Shown here: one piece after another, positions 43,867-56,214 of the stretch
How positions within the stretch are numbered: position 1 is the stretch's first letter
How the letters are laid out: each line of letters starts with the position of its first letter
Source: Triglochin maritima
Taxonomy: Eukaryota > Streptophyta > Magnoliopsida > Alismatales > Juncaginaceae
DNA: 64,000 bases
Assembly (NCBI GenBank): GCA_963682175.1
Contig: OY821771.1
Location: 30,648,201-30,712,200, forward strand
Direction of reading: 5' to 3'
The notes under the pieces: model-generated
What the model was told of the DNA's origin: nothing
What the model saw: only the letters and a program-made list of their open reading frames with translations
Database searches by the model: none
Made by a program: the position numbers and the translations under genes

Positions 43867-46207
43867 ATGTCTAAGTTCCTTATTTTTAAGAACGAAGTAG
43901 AGACACAAACTGAAAAGAAACTTAAGATGTTGAGATCCGATAGAGGTGGTGAATATATGTCTAACATGTTCGAACAAGTCTGTCGGGATTCTGGCATAGT
44001 TCATGAGGTAACAACGCCATATTCTCCACAATCTAATGAGATTGCTGAACGAAAGAACAAAACATTATCTGATATGATTAATACATTATTGGAGAGTTCT
44101 GGATTACCTAAATATATGTGGGGAGAAGCTTCGAATACGGCTTGCCATATTCTGAATTAAGTTCCTCAAAAACATAAGGAAGATAGTCCTTTCGAACTCT
44201 GACATGGTCGAAAACCAAGTCTTAAATATCATAGAATTTGGGGTTGTCTTGGAAAAGTGTTAATCCTTGAAAATAAGAGGAAAAAGCTTGGTCTCAAGAC
44301 CGTTGATGCAATATTTATTGGATACATGATTAATAGTTATGCGTACAAATTCTTGGTAATCAAGTCCGAGATATCTGGCATAGATGTTAACACATTTGTT
44401 GAATTTCGTGATGCCACATTTTTTGATGATGTATTTCCCATAAAATATGAAGTTCCTCAACAAGTTTCCTTTTCGAGTGATCCATCTGCGTTTGGTTCCA
44501 TCCACGAGCATGTGGAAAGGATGACAAACGTGGGGGTGGATCGGTCCGTTACCGAATCTGAGTTTTCTCAAACTCAAGATGGATTTGAACCAAGGAGAAG
44601 TAAACGATCTAGAATTGTCAAGGATTAATTGGGAAGTGATTACATCACATACCACATCGAGGGCGATCTACTTTCAAGGATGTTATGGCTTCATCCGAAG
44701 CAAAGCATTGGAAAGATGCAGTTAAGATCAAAATGGACTCTATTGTCTCAAATGGGACATGGGAGTTGGTTAATCTTCCTCCAGGTTGTTCAACAATCGG
44801 TTGTAAATGGATATTTAGAAATAAATTAAAACCAAATGGTTCCATTGATAAGTATAAAGCCAGATTAGCTGCCAAGGGGTTTAAACAAAGAAAGGAATAG
44901 ACTATTTCGATACATATTATCCAGTGTCTCGTATGACTACTATCCGAGTGCTTTTTCCATTGGCGTCTGTATATGGTTTTACGATCCATCAAATGGATGT
45001 AAAAACTATTTTTCTTCATGGTGATCTTGAAGAAGAAATTTATATGGATCAGCCTAAATGATTTGTAGCTTCTAGAAGCGAGAACAAAGTTTGTAAACTT
45101 GTTAAGTCTCTTTATGGACTTAAACTGACCCCAAAAGCTTGGCATGAGAAATTTGACAAAATTATATTATCATTTGGATTCCAGGTTATTGATTCTGACA
45201 AGTTTGTCTATTGCAAGGTTCAAGGTGATGCATGCATTGCATTGTGTTTATATGTCAATGACATATTACTGTTTCGCTCAAACCTTAATATAATACATGA
45301 AACAAAGTCCTTCTTGTGTACTAAGTTTGAGATGAAGGATATGGGTGTTGCAAATGTGATCTTGCGTATCAAACTGACTAGGTCAGTTGAGGGTATTTCT
45401 ATATCTCAATCTCACTATGTTGAGAAGGTTTTTGAGAGATTTGGCTATACAAATTGTAGATCTGTAAAAACCTCATATGATTTTTCAAAACCTTTGTACA
45501 AGAACAAGAGTGGTGTTTCAGTTTCACAATTGAGATATTATCAAATTATAGGTAGCTTGATGTATCTTGCAAATTGCACACGACCAGATATTTCATTCTC
45601 GGTGAGCAAACTTATTAGATACACAAGTTATCCTGATCGTACTCATTGGGATGATTTGGATAGAGTACTAAAGTACTTGAAGGGTATTTCTACCCTTGGG
45701 CTGCGTTATGGAAAATTCTCAGTTGTACCCAAAGGGTACAATGATGCAAGCTGGATAGCCAAAAACCCTGTGAGTAACGGTGTTACAGAGTATGTTTTTA
45801 CTCTGGGTGGAGGTGCAGTCTCCTGGAGGTCTACAAAACATACCATATTTTCTCGATCTACGTTTGAGGCTGAACTTTGTACTTTGGATACAAGTGGAAT
45901 GAAAGTTGAATGGTTGAAAGGACTCCTTTCTGAATTGTCAATGACCAGCAAACCAGTTCTTGCAATATTTGTGCATTGTGATAGTATGACTACTTTTGCA
46001 AAGTTGAGAAGTTCAAAGTATAATAACAAACAAAGGAGACACATTCAAGTCAGACTGAAGTTTGTAAGGGACTTAGTCTCGGAAAGGGAGATAGCTGTTG
46101 ATTTTGTTGGTACCAAAGACAATCTAGCTAATCCTTTCACCAAAGGACTTGATCTAGCTCAAGTTCTGAAATCCAGGTTGGGGATGAGACTGAGACCCAT
46201 TTCATGA
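43867..46207 (+). pseudogene. copia pol: integrase, RT and RNase H, degraded
   Basis: Several frames together give a Ty1/copia polyprotein. The integrase core has LRSDRGGEYMSNMF, TPYSPQSNEIAERKN and WGEASNTACHILN, then a stop. The RT part begins EAKHWKDAVKIKMDSI, then NGTWELVNLPPG, GCKWIFRNKLKPNG, YKARLAAKGF, QMDVKTIFLHGDLEEEIYM and LYGL. The catalytic box is YVNDILL rather than YVDD, so one catalytic Asp is lost. RNase H follows (GSLMYLANCTRPDISFSVS, GGGAVSWRSTKHT, FEAELCTLD), ending DNLANPFTKGL and a TGA near 46205. Gag end and protease are missing, and the element is a chimera of the 42370 LTR with an older copia. Confidence 0.85.
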
Positions 46208-46764
46208 CTCATCTACAATGCCAACCCAACCAATCTGAGTGGAGACCTCATGAAGTTGGTTTAATGTGGTAATAACATGTTCTTGAGTGAGTTGAGTGCA
46301 ACTAATTGGTGATACATTGTAGGTCATATATTGTATTTGTGTCAATACCCCAAAGAATGGATATTGCTGAACTGCAAGTTTAGTAAGGGTGTATACTCTA
46401 AATGAGTTCGATTTCTTAGAACAAGATGTTAGCAGTGCATCTTTTGAGAAGCCCAACTATGTGAATGCAATTGTGTGGCCGCAATTAGATGAATGAGGGT
46501 TATTTCTTGAAAGCATTCATGAAACAGGATACAGATGCATGACTGTAAAGCTTCAACCTTGTAGATTGCAGTACAACCTGCTTGGTGTTGTTCTCAATGA
46601 ACATCTCCACAGCAAAGGTTCAAGTTCAAGACTTCGATTCACTTAGTTCTTGTGGGGGTAAAGTTGATGGACTCAAGTAGTGGTTCAAACCCAAAAGGTA
46701 CCATTACTGAAAGCACTCGGCTGCAAGGTTTGGTCGCTCGATCAACAATGGATTTGTGGGAGAT
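46208..46764 (+). other. copia 3' untranslated region and polypurine tract
   Basis: Noncoding. A GATTTGTGGGAGAT stretch (46751-46764) directly before an LTR start TGTTGGATT serves as polypurine tract. Confidence 0.6.
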
Positions 46765-47381
46765 TGTTGGATTATTAAGTTTGGGCTAGGCCCATGAACA
46801 ACTTAATTGAGAAAATCCAATGTTGAGAAGTGGAGAGAGTGGAAGGAGTGGAGGGGTGGTTAGACCCATGTACACTTGCACACATGGTGATCATGGGCCA
46901 GTGTTTGTGGGGGTTAAGGGGTCATGTTTTGTGCATAGACTACTATAAAAGGTCGTGCACTCCACTAAGAAAATACAACAAAAATAATACACATCTTTTA
47001 TTTCTCTCTCTCTCAATGAAAAATTACTCCGACGTTTTTGTCTCCACGAATTCCAGCATTCTTCGGCGGTCGATTCTTGTGAGGTTTTGATCTGCTTTCG
47101 AGGTTCGTCGACTCCAGTGTGCGTCCATTCGACGAAGGAATCGTTCTATCCTGGGAGAAAAGCATCAGACCCATCGCACCGGTACGTGGGGGCGATATTT
47201 TCTCTGAGGCAAGTCGGAATTCGACGGCTCGGTTTGTAAGGTGTTTTCTTATCATTATTCTTCGTTTGTTTGTTTTTCTAAACATGAATTTGTACGTTGA
47301 CTTAGTCTGGATTCTGCTTAAATATTTTTCAACATTTGTAACCCACTATATTACATGATCATATTTGTAATTGGATCAACA
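46765..47381 (+). repeat. copia 3' LTR
   Basis: The LTR is 617 bp, TGTTGGATTATTAAG...TTGGATCAACA, with inverted ends TGTTG/CAACA. A TATA-like ACTATAAAAGG occurs near 46940. It differs from the LTR at 42370, showing that the pol belongs to a different element than that 5' LTR. Confidence 0.7.
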
Positions 47382-47586
47382 GTATTGAGTTTGAGTAAAA
47401 AAATCAAATAATACAATTACTAAGAGTGAGTTTTGGATGAAACGTTTGCATCAGACTCCTTACCTAAGAAACGACCAAGACACGTTTTACAAAAGGAAAT
47501 AGGATGGTAAGAATTTGTGTCCTCCATAAAGCACATCCAAAAGACAACCTAAACAGGTTCAAAGCTTATCAAAAAAAACACGTTCA

Positions 47587-47866
47587 TGTTGTAAAGATAT
47601 TGGAGATTCTTAGAATCACACAAGTAAAACAAAGCAACAGAAAATGTATGTAGGGGAGACTTCTATTTCATTCTCCTCTTTTTTTCATTACATGACACAA
47701 TATCAGATATATACTCATAGATGTGTGTGTAAGTTACAAGTGTTCATAGTCTATACTAATTGAGAGGTAATACAAAAAATGTTACAATACTTAAAAGAGA
47801 AGTTACAATAAGTTAAAATGCATTATTTGGAAGTGAATCATCCATCACATATATAATTTCATAACA
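47587..47866 (-). repeat. 3' LTR of minus-strand copia element
   Basis: The sense starts TGTTATGAAATTATATATG at 47866 and ends CTTTACAACA at 47587 (280 bp). It is preceded in sense by the polypurine tract GAAGGGGAAG at about 47877-47868. Confidence 0.65.
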
Positions 47867-48139
47867 CTTCCCCTTCGATGATCACACTTTCTTATACGTT
47901 TTTTGGTTTGCCTCGTTAAAAATCTTTCCAAGGAAAACTTGTGGGACAAAAACTTGGTTAAGGAAAAAGAGTGCAATAATTCTCCTACTTAGTTTAACAT
48001 ATATTCTTTAAGCGACGAACATCAATCTTAAAAACAAATTGGTAAAAAACTTTGGTTGGCAGCGACTTTGTAAATAAATCCGTCAAGTTCTCACTTGATT
48101 GGATCTGACAGACATTTATCTCGCCATCCTTTTGTAAAT

Positions 48140-51100
48140 CATGCGTTGAAAAGAACTATGGTGAAATATGCTTAGACTTGTTGCCTTTGATGTATTCTTC
48201 CTTTATTTGAGCAATACATGCGGTATTGTCTTCATATAAAATTGTTGAGTGGTCTTTAATTCTGTCGAGTCCACATTCTTCTTGTATGTTTTGGATCATT
48301 GATCTCAGCCACACAAATTCTCGACCAACTTCATATAATGCAATTAACTCTGCATGATCTGAAGATGTCATTGTTAATGGTTGTTTTGTTGATCGCCATG
48401 AAATCGTTGTCCCACCATATGTGAACACATATCCTGTTTGTGATTTTGCTTTATGTGATCTGACAAATATCCAGCACCGACAGATCCAATTAATTTGGAC
48501 TCTAAACCTTTTTGATGAAATAACCTCATATCACGTGTTTCACAAAGGTAACGGAATACATGTTTAATTCCGTTCCAATGTCTACATGTTGGTTCAGAAC
48601 TATATCTAGCCAAAACATTCACTGAAAATGCAATATCATGCCTTGTATTATTAGCCAGATACATAAAGCCCCGATTGCACCTAAATATGATACTTCTAGA
48701 CCAAGAACTTCTTCACCATTTTCTCAGGGATGAAAATGATCTTTTTCTATATTAAGTGATCGAACGACCATTGGCGAACTTAATGGATGAGATATATCGA
48801 TATAACTCTATATATTTTGATAGATGAATAAAAATTCCATTTGGTAAGTACTCGATCTGCAAGCCGAGACAAAATTTAGTTACACCAAGATCTTTCATTT
48901 CAAATTCATTTTTCAAATATTTAGTTGTTTTTTCAATCTCTTCAAGGTTCCCTATGATATTTAAATCATCAACATATACTGCAATAATTACAAATCCAGA
49001 TGTTGATTTTCTAATAAAAACACATGGACTTATGAAATTATTTAAAAAAAAGACTTTCACTAAGACGATTATACCACATTCGTTTGAATTGCTTTAATCC
49101 ATATAAAGACATTTTTAGCTTTATAAAATACATCCCTTGAGATTTTCAATTACATGCTTATGGCAGTTTTAGTCCTCCAAGGATTTTCATGTAGATTTCA
49201 CTATCTAATGATCCGTATAGATAAGCTGTAACGACATCCATAAGTCGCATTTGAGGTTTTTCTCCAATTGCAAGGCTAATTAAAAATCTAAGAGTTGTTG
49301 CATCCACTACAAGTGAATATGTTTCTTCACAGTCAATTCCTGGTATTTGTGTAAAACCTTGCGCTACAAGTCTTGCCTTGTACCTTAAAATTTCATTTTT
49401 CTTGTTTCTTTTGATTACAAATACCTACTTGTATCCTACAAGTTTTATATTATTTGGTGACAATATTACAGATCCAAACACATGACGTTTCTCAAGTGAG
49501 TTTAATTCTTCTTGAATTCAATTTTTCCATTGTGGGCAATCGTTTATGTGTTGACACTCTTCAATTAATTTTGTCTCATAATACTCAACATTCATCACAT
49601 CATTTGTTATTGTGTATGAAAAACTTTCATCAACAATGGTTTCATGTCAGTTCCATTTTTTTCTATTGTGCACATAATTGATGAAGATCTCATCATCATT
49701 CTCATTATCAGGTTCTTGCACCTCTTCAGGAGTTTCGTCTTTGTCTATTTGTTTGCCTTATTACCTCTTTTGGGGTTTCAACAATATCACCAACTGCTTT
49801 GATCTACTCTTTCTTTTTCCATGGATTTGTATCTTTGGAACTGATTGCTCTTCCACGTTTTCTACATATAAAAAATCATTTGTTAATTTAGGAATATCGA
49901 TCTAAGCAAGTGTATTTACAACTGGTATATGTGACTGAGTGACTCTTTTAGTATCAATGAATGGATCTGGCAACTTATTTGCAATTCTTTGTAAATGAAT
50001 AATCTTTTGAACTTTAAGTTCATATTGGCTTGTTCGAGGGTCAATATGAGAAAGTGATGATACATTACAAGTCACTTCTTTCTTTTCCACCTTTTGATTT
50101 TCTCCCCCTAAGATTGGGAATACATTCTCATCAAATTGACAATCAGCAAACTGTGCTGTGAAAATATCACCAGTTAACGACTCTAAATATTTTATGACTG
50201 ATGGAGACTCAAAACCAATATAGATTCCCAATCTCCTTTGAGGTTCCATCTTTGTACGTTGTTATGGTGTAATTGGAACATAAATGCCACAACCAAATTT
50301 TTTTGATGGGACAACTTTGGTTCTCTACACGAGACCAATTGTAAAGGAGTATTCATGATAGGCAGATGGTCTTATTCTTATAAGTGCAGCAACATGTAGA
50401 AAACATGTCCCCAGGCAGAGGATGGTAATCTAGATTTCATAAGCAATGGTCTAGCAATTAATTGTAATATCTTAATCAAGGACTCGGCTAAACCATTTTG
50501 CGTATGAACGTGAGTCACATGATGGTCATTTGTGATCTCAATTGAGATGCAATAATATTCATTAAATATTTGGGATGTGAATTCTTCTGCATTATCTAAT
50601 CGGATTTTCTTGGTTGGATAATCCGGGAAATGTGCTCTCAATTTAAAAATGAAGAAGGCGTTTCATTTTCAATTTTATTTGTGGAAGACTTGATTTTCAT
50701 TTTGATAAAAGAGCATGTTGCACATTAAATATCCTTTGATGATGGAATCTTCAGGTTCCTCAAAGTGTGACCACTTGAATTTTCAATAATACTTCACATC
50801 ATTATGGTACCCAGGTGATCCAATCTATCATGCCAAATTGTAATTTTTTAGGTCAACTAACTTCTGGTTAGTGAACATATTCGATTCAATAGGATTTATG
50901 AATGTACTATATATCCGGAAGAGAGAGCTTGCATTTTTTTCCAATACAATTTTGTGGCCGGACACATTAGATGTAATGTGAAGAAATTCAATATAATGTT
51001 TTATTCACAGTCTCAAGGTGATAAGCATTAAGACGTATATCCTTAAAACTTAGTATATTTTTTCTATATCTACTAGAGTATAAAGCATTAATTATTATTT

Positions 51101-51300
51101 ATTTTGTTCTATTAGATAACAAAACTCAAGCTCTTTCGGAGCCTTCTCGTAGGTTCTTAGTGCCAAAAATTGTGTTGACATTCGTTTTTGCTAAACGAGA
51201 AAAATATTTTGTACTTTTCAAAATGGTGTTTGTTGTTCCAGTGTCTACTAGACATTGGTCTGCATCATTTATCATAGCATCAACCATATCCTTGTCTTTC
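48140..51300 (-). pseudogene. copia pol on minus strand: protease, integrase, RT, RNase H
   Basis: In sense order there are several pieces. A protease active-site motif QCLVDTGTTNTILK lies near 51260. Integrase pieces PTKKIRLDNAEEFTSQIFNE, HVHTQNGLAESLIKILQLIA and PSSAWGH lie at 50641-50378. The post-integrase region (LGIYIGFESPSVIKYLESL, DCQFDENVFPILGG) is at 50249-49902. RT pieces RLMDVVTAYLYGSLDSEIYM, LYGLKQ and YVDDLNIIGN, with catalytic YVDD intact, span about 49260-48752. RNase H pieces RHDIAFSVNVLARYSSEP and TISWRSTKQ...HAEL are at 48664-48156. Stops and frameshifts separate the pieces. Confidence 0.88.
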
Positions 51301-51479
51301 TTCAAGAATGAAAGTAAAATAAAGTAAATTTTATGTTATCATAACACTTTATTATATCAAAATTAAATTTAAAGGACTACATAATGTGAAGGTTCAAAAC
51401 AAATATTGAAGATTCAACCATTACATATATTGGAAGGTAAAAGACAAAAGTACTAAATAAAAACAAAAAACTACATATT

Positions 51480-51680
51480 GAGATGGATATTTCCATTATC
51501 AGTAAAAGTGTCAACATTTAGAAAAAAATCTGCAACGTCCAAGTGTGTATCCATAAGCATGTCATCTTGATTATTTTCAATGAAATTCGTTTCCACACTT
51601 TCCTTTTTCTTGAGCGATGCTTGATAAAAATCAACAAAATGTTTGGGCATGCGACATAGGCCTAGCAATTGTGTCGTTTT
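51480..51680 (-). pseudogene. copia Gag C-terminal fragment (same element)
   Basis: The sense reads CRMPKHFVDFYQASLKKKES and NFIENNQDD...LDVADFF, the segment that normally follows the Gag zinc knuckle. The preceding knuckle lies 10 kb away at 61.8 kb, so a large insertion separates the two. Confidence 0.7.
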
Positions 51681-52140
51681 GTGTATATTCATGTTGTGTT
51701 TTTTACAGGTATTAGACCCAATACCCATACACGTACACGACCCAAAATCATTTCATGTCTGAGCCTATAAACCCATATACGACACGAAAATGTTTCGTAG
51801 AACATGAAACGACCCATAAAACACAAAAAAACTACATTAACTAGGTAGTTTTCTTCTTTGTTAGAAGAAAACTTCCTTTAAATTATTATTTTTGACTTTA
51901 GAAACAATAGTCACTCTCAATGAAGAGAGAAAACCACAATGTCTTTAGCTAAACACCAATCACTTCGACTGAGGGAAGCAACCACAAATGATAAAAGTAT
52001 GGAATCAGGGATCCTTTATATAGAGTAAAGGGGAAGTAAGGAATCAAAATCCACCGATGTAAGACTAATTCAGGTGTAGTATTGAATTTTAGCAAATCTA
52101 AAATATAACAGTCAACTATGTCAATTAAGACATGCTAACA
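51681..52140. other. unassigned sequence
   Basis: No gene. It contains several ACACGACACG/GTGTCGTG words like those at 52870 and 61815, suggesting the ends of an unclassified repeat inserted in the copia Gag. Confidence 0.35.
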
Positions 52141-52724
52141 GTGTTGTCTTGGTGGTGTTGAAAAAATACTTACGTACATGAGGTCAAGGGTTCAATTAGG
52201 GTTGTTCGTGGGGCGGGTTTGACCGTCAACCCACCATGCCCCGTGTGGGGCGGCTTGCGGTTGAAGGTTAACCAGCCCTGCTAGTCCGTCAAATCCGCCA
52301 AACTATATTTAAATATATAAATATACATTATAAATATATTATTTAAAAGTTTAAGATTGTAATTATAATAAAATAAATGTGTTTATCTTTATTCTTTTAT
52401 TAACTAAGTCTTTTTTAGTCTTTTACATTTTTACATCTTGGTTTTACATGTTTGATTTTGTATGATTTTTACAAGTTTTAAATTTTAATTTCATTTCATA
52501 CATGTTATGGGTCCAAATTAAATTATGTAAAAATCAACATGTTTAACCCGCCACACCTGCCTCGCCCCGCCAAACTTGCCCTTAAGTGGGGCGGGTGGTG
52601 GTTAGAAAAAAATTGACACACCCCACCCCATTTACCTGCCGAACTTTTGCAGGGCGGGTAGCGGTCGGTGTTAAACCAGCCCCGTTTGCACCCATAGATT
52701 TGATTCCTCCCAAACACCTTTTTT
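52141..52724 (+). mobile_element. tRNA-derived SINE 3' part, split by a MITE
   Basis: GTTGTCTTGGTGGTGTTG resembles a weak A box. GAGGTCAAGGGTTCAAT, continued after the MITE by TCCTCCCAAACACCTTTTTT, gives a pol III B-box-like sequence and T-tail typical of plant SINEs. The split falls inside the B box. Confidence 0.5.
52197..52696. mobile_element. hAT-like MITE
   Basis: A 500-bp element with imperfect terminal inverted repeats: left TAGGGTTGTTCGTGGGGCGG, right (reverse strand) TATGGGTGCAAACGGGGCTG. Both ends have GC-rich subterminal CCCGCC/GGGCGGG words around an AT-rich centre. Flanks GGTTCAAT and GATTTGAT agree at 5 of 8 positions, with three transitions, compatible with an old 8-bp hAT duplication. 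It encodes no transposase. Confidence 0.6.
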
Positions 52725-52892
52725 ACCTATGATTTTAGCCAAACAAAATAAAAAAACATATAACCATGGGATTCGAGACCACGACCAAATAAAACTAATG
52801 TATTGTGAGATATATAACATATAATAGATGTGTGTCTATTCGTATACTTTCGGTTACCTGACCAATCAAACACGACACGAAAAAAAATCGTG
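52725..52892. other. short unassigned flank of GyIII
   Basis: No gene; it ends in ACACGACACGAAAAAAAATCG next to the truncated GyIII LTR. Confidence 0.4.
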
Positions 52893-54424
52893 TCACGGCC
52901 GCATTGAAGTGGTGGAAAATACGGATTTGTCCACAGGGAGCGCGTGTGAGTCGAGTTCACGATACTCGAGTGGGGGAAAAGAAGAGAGATGTGATCAAAA
53001 TTAAACTACAATGCGTGGGAAATCGGTAAAACTATCACTAAAAACTAAACCCGTAGGGGGTAGAGAAAGAACATGAAAATGAAAATGTGTAGTGTAGTGT
53101 GTGTTCAAATGTGCTCATAAAAATATCATACATGATATCCATAAAATTCAACTCCAACTTTGCCTCCACATGAAATAAGATAAAACCTTATCATTAAAAC
53201 ATACAAGACAATAATTGAAATGAAGATAATATCTTCACATGTATCATGACTCAAATCCACTATGTCTCCACATGAAATAAGATTTATCACAATCATTAAA
53301 GAATACAAGATATTAATTAAGATAAAGCCAACATGAGCACATGCATGCACATGTCTTGTTCCCTCCTTCCACTCCATCCTCATCCTCACCTCATCATTCC
53401 CCATAAAATAGGCTCACTAATCTAAGTATGTGCTAAGCTTCACTCAAGAGCATTAGCACATCAAAGATAAGAGTGAAATCTCATAAGATGGTTATGAAAA
53501 TCATATAAAGCTCAAAGGAATAAGATTAACACACATTAATCCATCACATGATCAAATCACCTTCTTCTCCACCCGCAATGAGGATGGACTACTCTCTACT
53601 CATCTCTACACTAAAGAAAGCATGAAAAGAACATAAACTGATGAAAGAAATGCACAAGACTAGATTAAACAAACAACAACATAAAAAATTGCATCAAAGA
53701 AAAACATCAACATAATGAAAAAGAACAAAACTAGATTAAGAAAATAAAAGACAAAGTTTGCTCTTCTCCAACCCCATTATTTACACTACTAAAATAGGAA
53801 ACTAAAACCTACTCTTATGGGGGAAGGAGGAAGAAGAAGGAATGGGGCATGACAAGTGTATTTATAGAAGTTTAGAGGCTTTGGATGGATCTCAGCATAA
53901 TCGGATGGTTGTAAATCCGATATGGAGGTCCTGGAATGCTCTGACCCGACAACCCAACTTGTAGCTAAAATTTGAGAGTCAAACTCTTAACCAGATCCGC
54001 TAGTGGTGGATTTTAATCCTCCACTAGCGGATCAATTTTCTCTGATCGGCTCCAAATTTTTACCACGACTTTAGTTCACATAATAAACACGTGGGGTGGG
54101 CCCGGAGCTGTTGGTTCAAGCTCGTTTCGTTTTAATTGTCGAATTACTCCTCAGGTTTAGGAGATTCTGGACTTTTGCAACCAATATATTTTTCTTTACA
54201 CTTAAGTCCCTCTGGGTTTTCAGATGAGTCCTTCCCGATCTACAATCCAGTTATTGGGCATTACAAACAGGTTCATTCTTCTTGCGTTTAGGTCATTTTC
54301 TCTTCCTTTCTCTTCGTTATTGCCTAAACTCTGAAACACATCAAACAAACACTCGAGTAGCACAAATATGGGGTAAAATAAAGGATATATAACTTGAATG
54401 TAATGTATGATATGCTACTAATCA
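52893..54424 (-). repeat. GyIII 3' LTR
   Basis: The sense starts TGATTAGTAGCATATCATAC at 54424. U3 has the long inverted repeat GATCCGCTAGTGG (53994-54006) and CCACTAGCGGATC (54021-54033), perfect over 13 bp. A TATA box is at 53866-53859, and no snRNA-type USE is seen. The U5 end is truncated compared with the other copy. Confidence 0.8.
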
Positions 54425-56214
54425 AATACCCCCACGCTTACCTTTTGCTAGTCCCGGGCAAAACAAAGAAAGAGAAAAATGAAAGAAAGTAAAACATACG
54501 AAAAACGGGGAAATCGTAACTCACTTTCGTAGAAATCACGGTTGCACTTAGCACGTGCAACAATACATTAAAACTCCTTGCCGCCAAGGAGGAGGAGTGG
54601 TGTCTCCTGAGGGTTTTCAGCAAATATACTCACAAAATTCGAACATTGATGCATTATCAATATAGCAACACGACTTGTTGGACCTATTTTTGTCAATCAT
54701 TAGACACGGTAATCCTACGGGACAACTCTATGTATCAAGTCCACACACCTAGCCTAATGAATCATTCGTGCAAGTTAATTAAGGACTTAAGTGAAAGACA
54801 TAGGCAACCTTAACATCCTCAAGTGATACAAAGTGTAAAGCCCATTAAGGTTATTATTTGCATTACCCTTTTTTTTCTTTTCTTTTTTTTCTTTTTCTTC
54901 TTTTTTTCATTTTATTTTTGTCTAGTTGGTGTCTGATTCTCTCAGGGTCAGATTTCGTGCATCATTGCTTGTGAGGACTTACAATATCACGTACACATTT
55001 CCCAAAATCTCCACATATGGTGATCCCCACCACCCGTGTAACGGGAGTTCAGTCGGCGCATCCCAAGTCAGATGACTCGAAAGCACCAGGCACTAAGTCC
55101 TCTCATACCTAATTTCCCGAGTGATAGGAGTCTTGCTAGAAGAGAGAACACCTACTCATTTATTTCTTATCTACACATGAAACAAAACCCCTACACTTAA
55201 GGTTTCACAACAAGAGTTTAAGGGTCCCTGACTACGACAAACTTCCTTATATTAACAGACACGAATTATTCAACTCACTAGGTTCACGGTGAACTTCTTT
55301 ATTTGTTTGAGTACTAAAACCCTATGATTACTCTCCCCCGAGGGAAAATCGGGGTGCCTCCTTGCGACTAGATAAGGCCTAAAGTCGGTAAACTAGATAT
55401 CCTAATGCATCAAGTTAAAGACAATTTTGGGAGCTTCTCTTTTGATTGCCTTAAAATGGTTTTGCACATGTTAAACACAAGGAAAACCCACAAAACATTT
55501 TCTTTTGGAAACACATAAAGATTTTGAAAGAAATGTGAAAATGTAAAGCATTAGGCAAGCAAAAGAAGACATTTCACCCAAGGATCATGGCAAGCAGATA
55601 TGTCGATATTAAATGCACCACACAATATGACCCTAACAATGCAAACAAAAGAAGACAAAACAAAAGGAGAAAGACTCGACCATGTACACACGTAAAACAC
55701 CCCCCACACACACACACTTACTTCATGTGTTGTTCTCAATTAATGTGAGCATGGTACTACAAGGATTTATGCATGAAAAAGAAAAGATCTCACCAATACG
55801 AAGCGCAAAGGGAAGTTCATGGTTATGTTGATGGACACAAACCCGAATTTCCCTCAAAACCTGTGAAATACTGAAGAAGGGAGACAAATACGTTAAACAA
55901 ATGATGCCCAAATACACAAGGGTTGGAGCCCACAACAAGTTGTGCTCACTTTTAGAGTCTGTTTTTTTCTTTTTTTGAAATATAACTATTTACAACAATA
56001 AGTTTCCATCTTCATTTGTCAAAGGACATCAAATAGGAATCTCAAAAGTTGGTCAATGCACTTGGAAGGGGAACATGACACCCCACGGGGCCAAAATACT
56101 CATGTGTTGCCCCCCCTAACAAAGTGCACAAAATGCAAGCAGAGGTTCATGAAATAGACGCAAAGGCATCTCATTCAAAAAATCAAACTGAGAGAGCTCG
56201 AATCTCTCAAGAGT
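54425..56214 (-). other. GyIII 3' noncoding region
   Basis: I see no gene. It holds the polypurine tract (GCGTGGGGGTATT in sense at 54437-54425), a purine tract at about 54868-54918, and an internal polypurine tract around 55700. The sequence is shared with GyI and GyII throughout. The short open frame 55723-55938 has a GyI counterpart, but the changes are spread over all codon positions. Confidence 0.6.
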
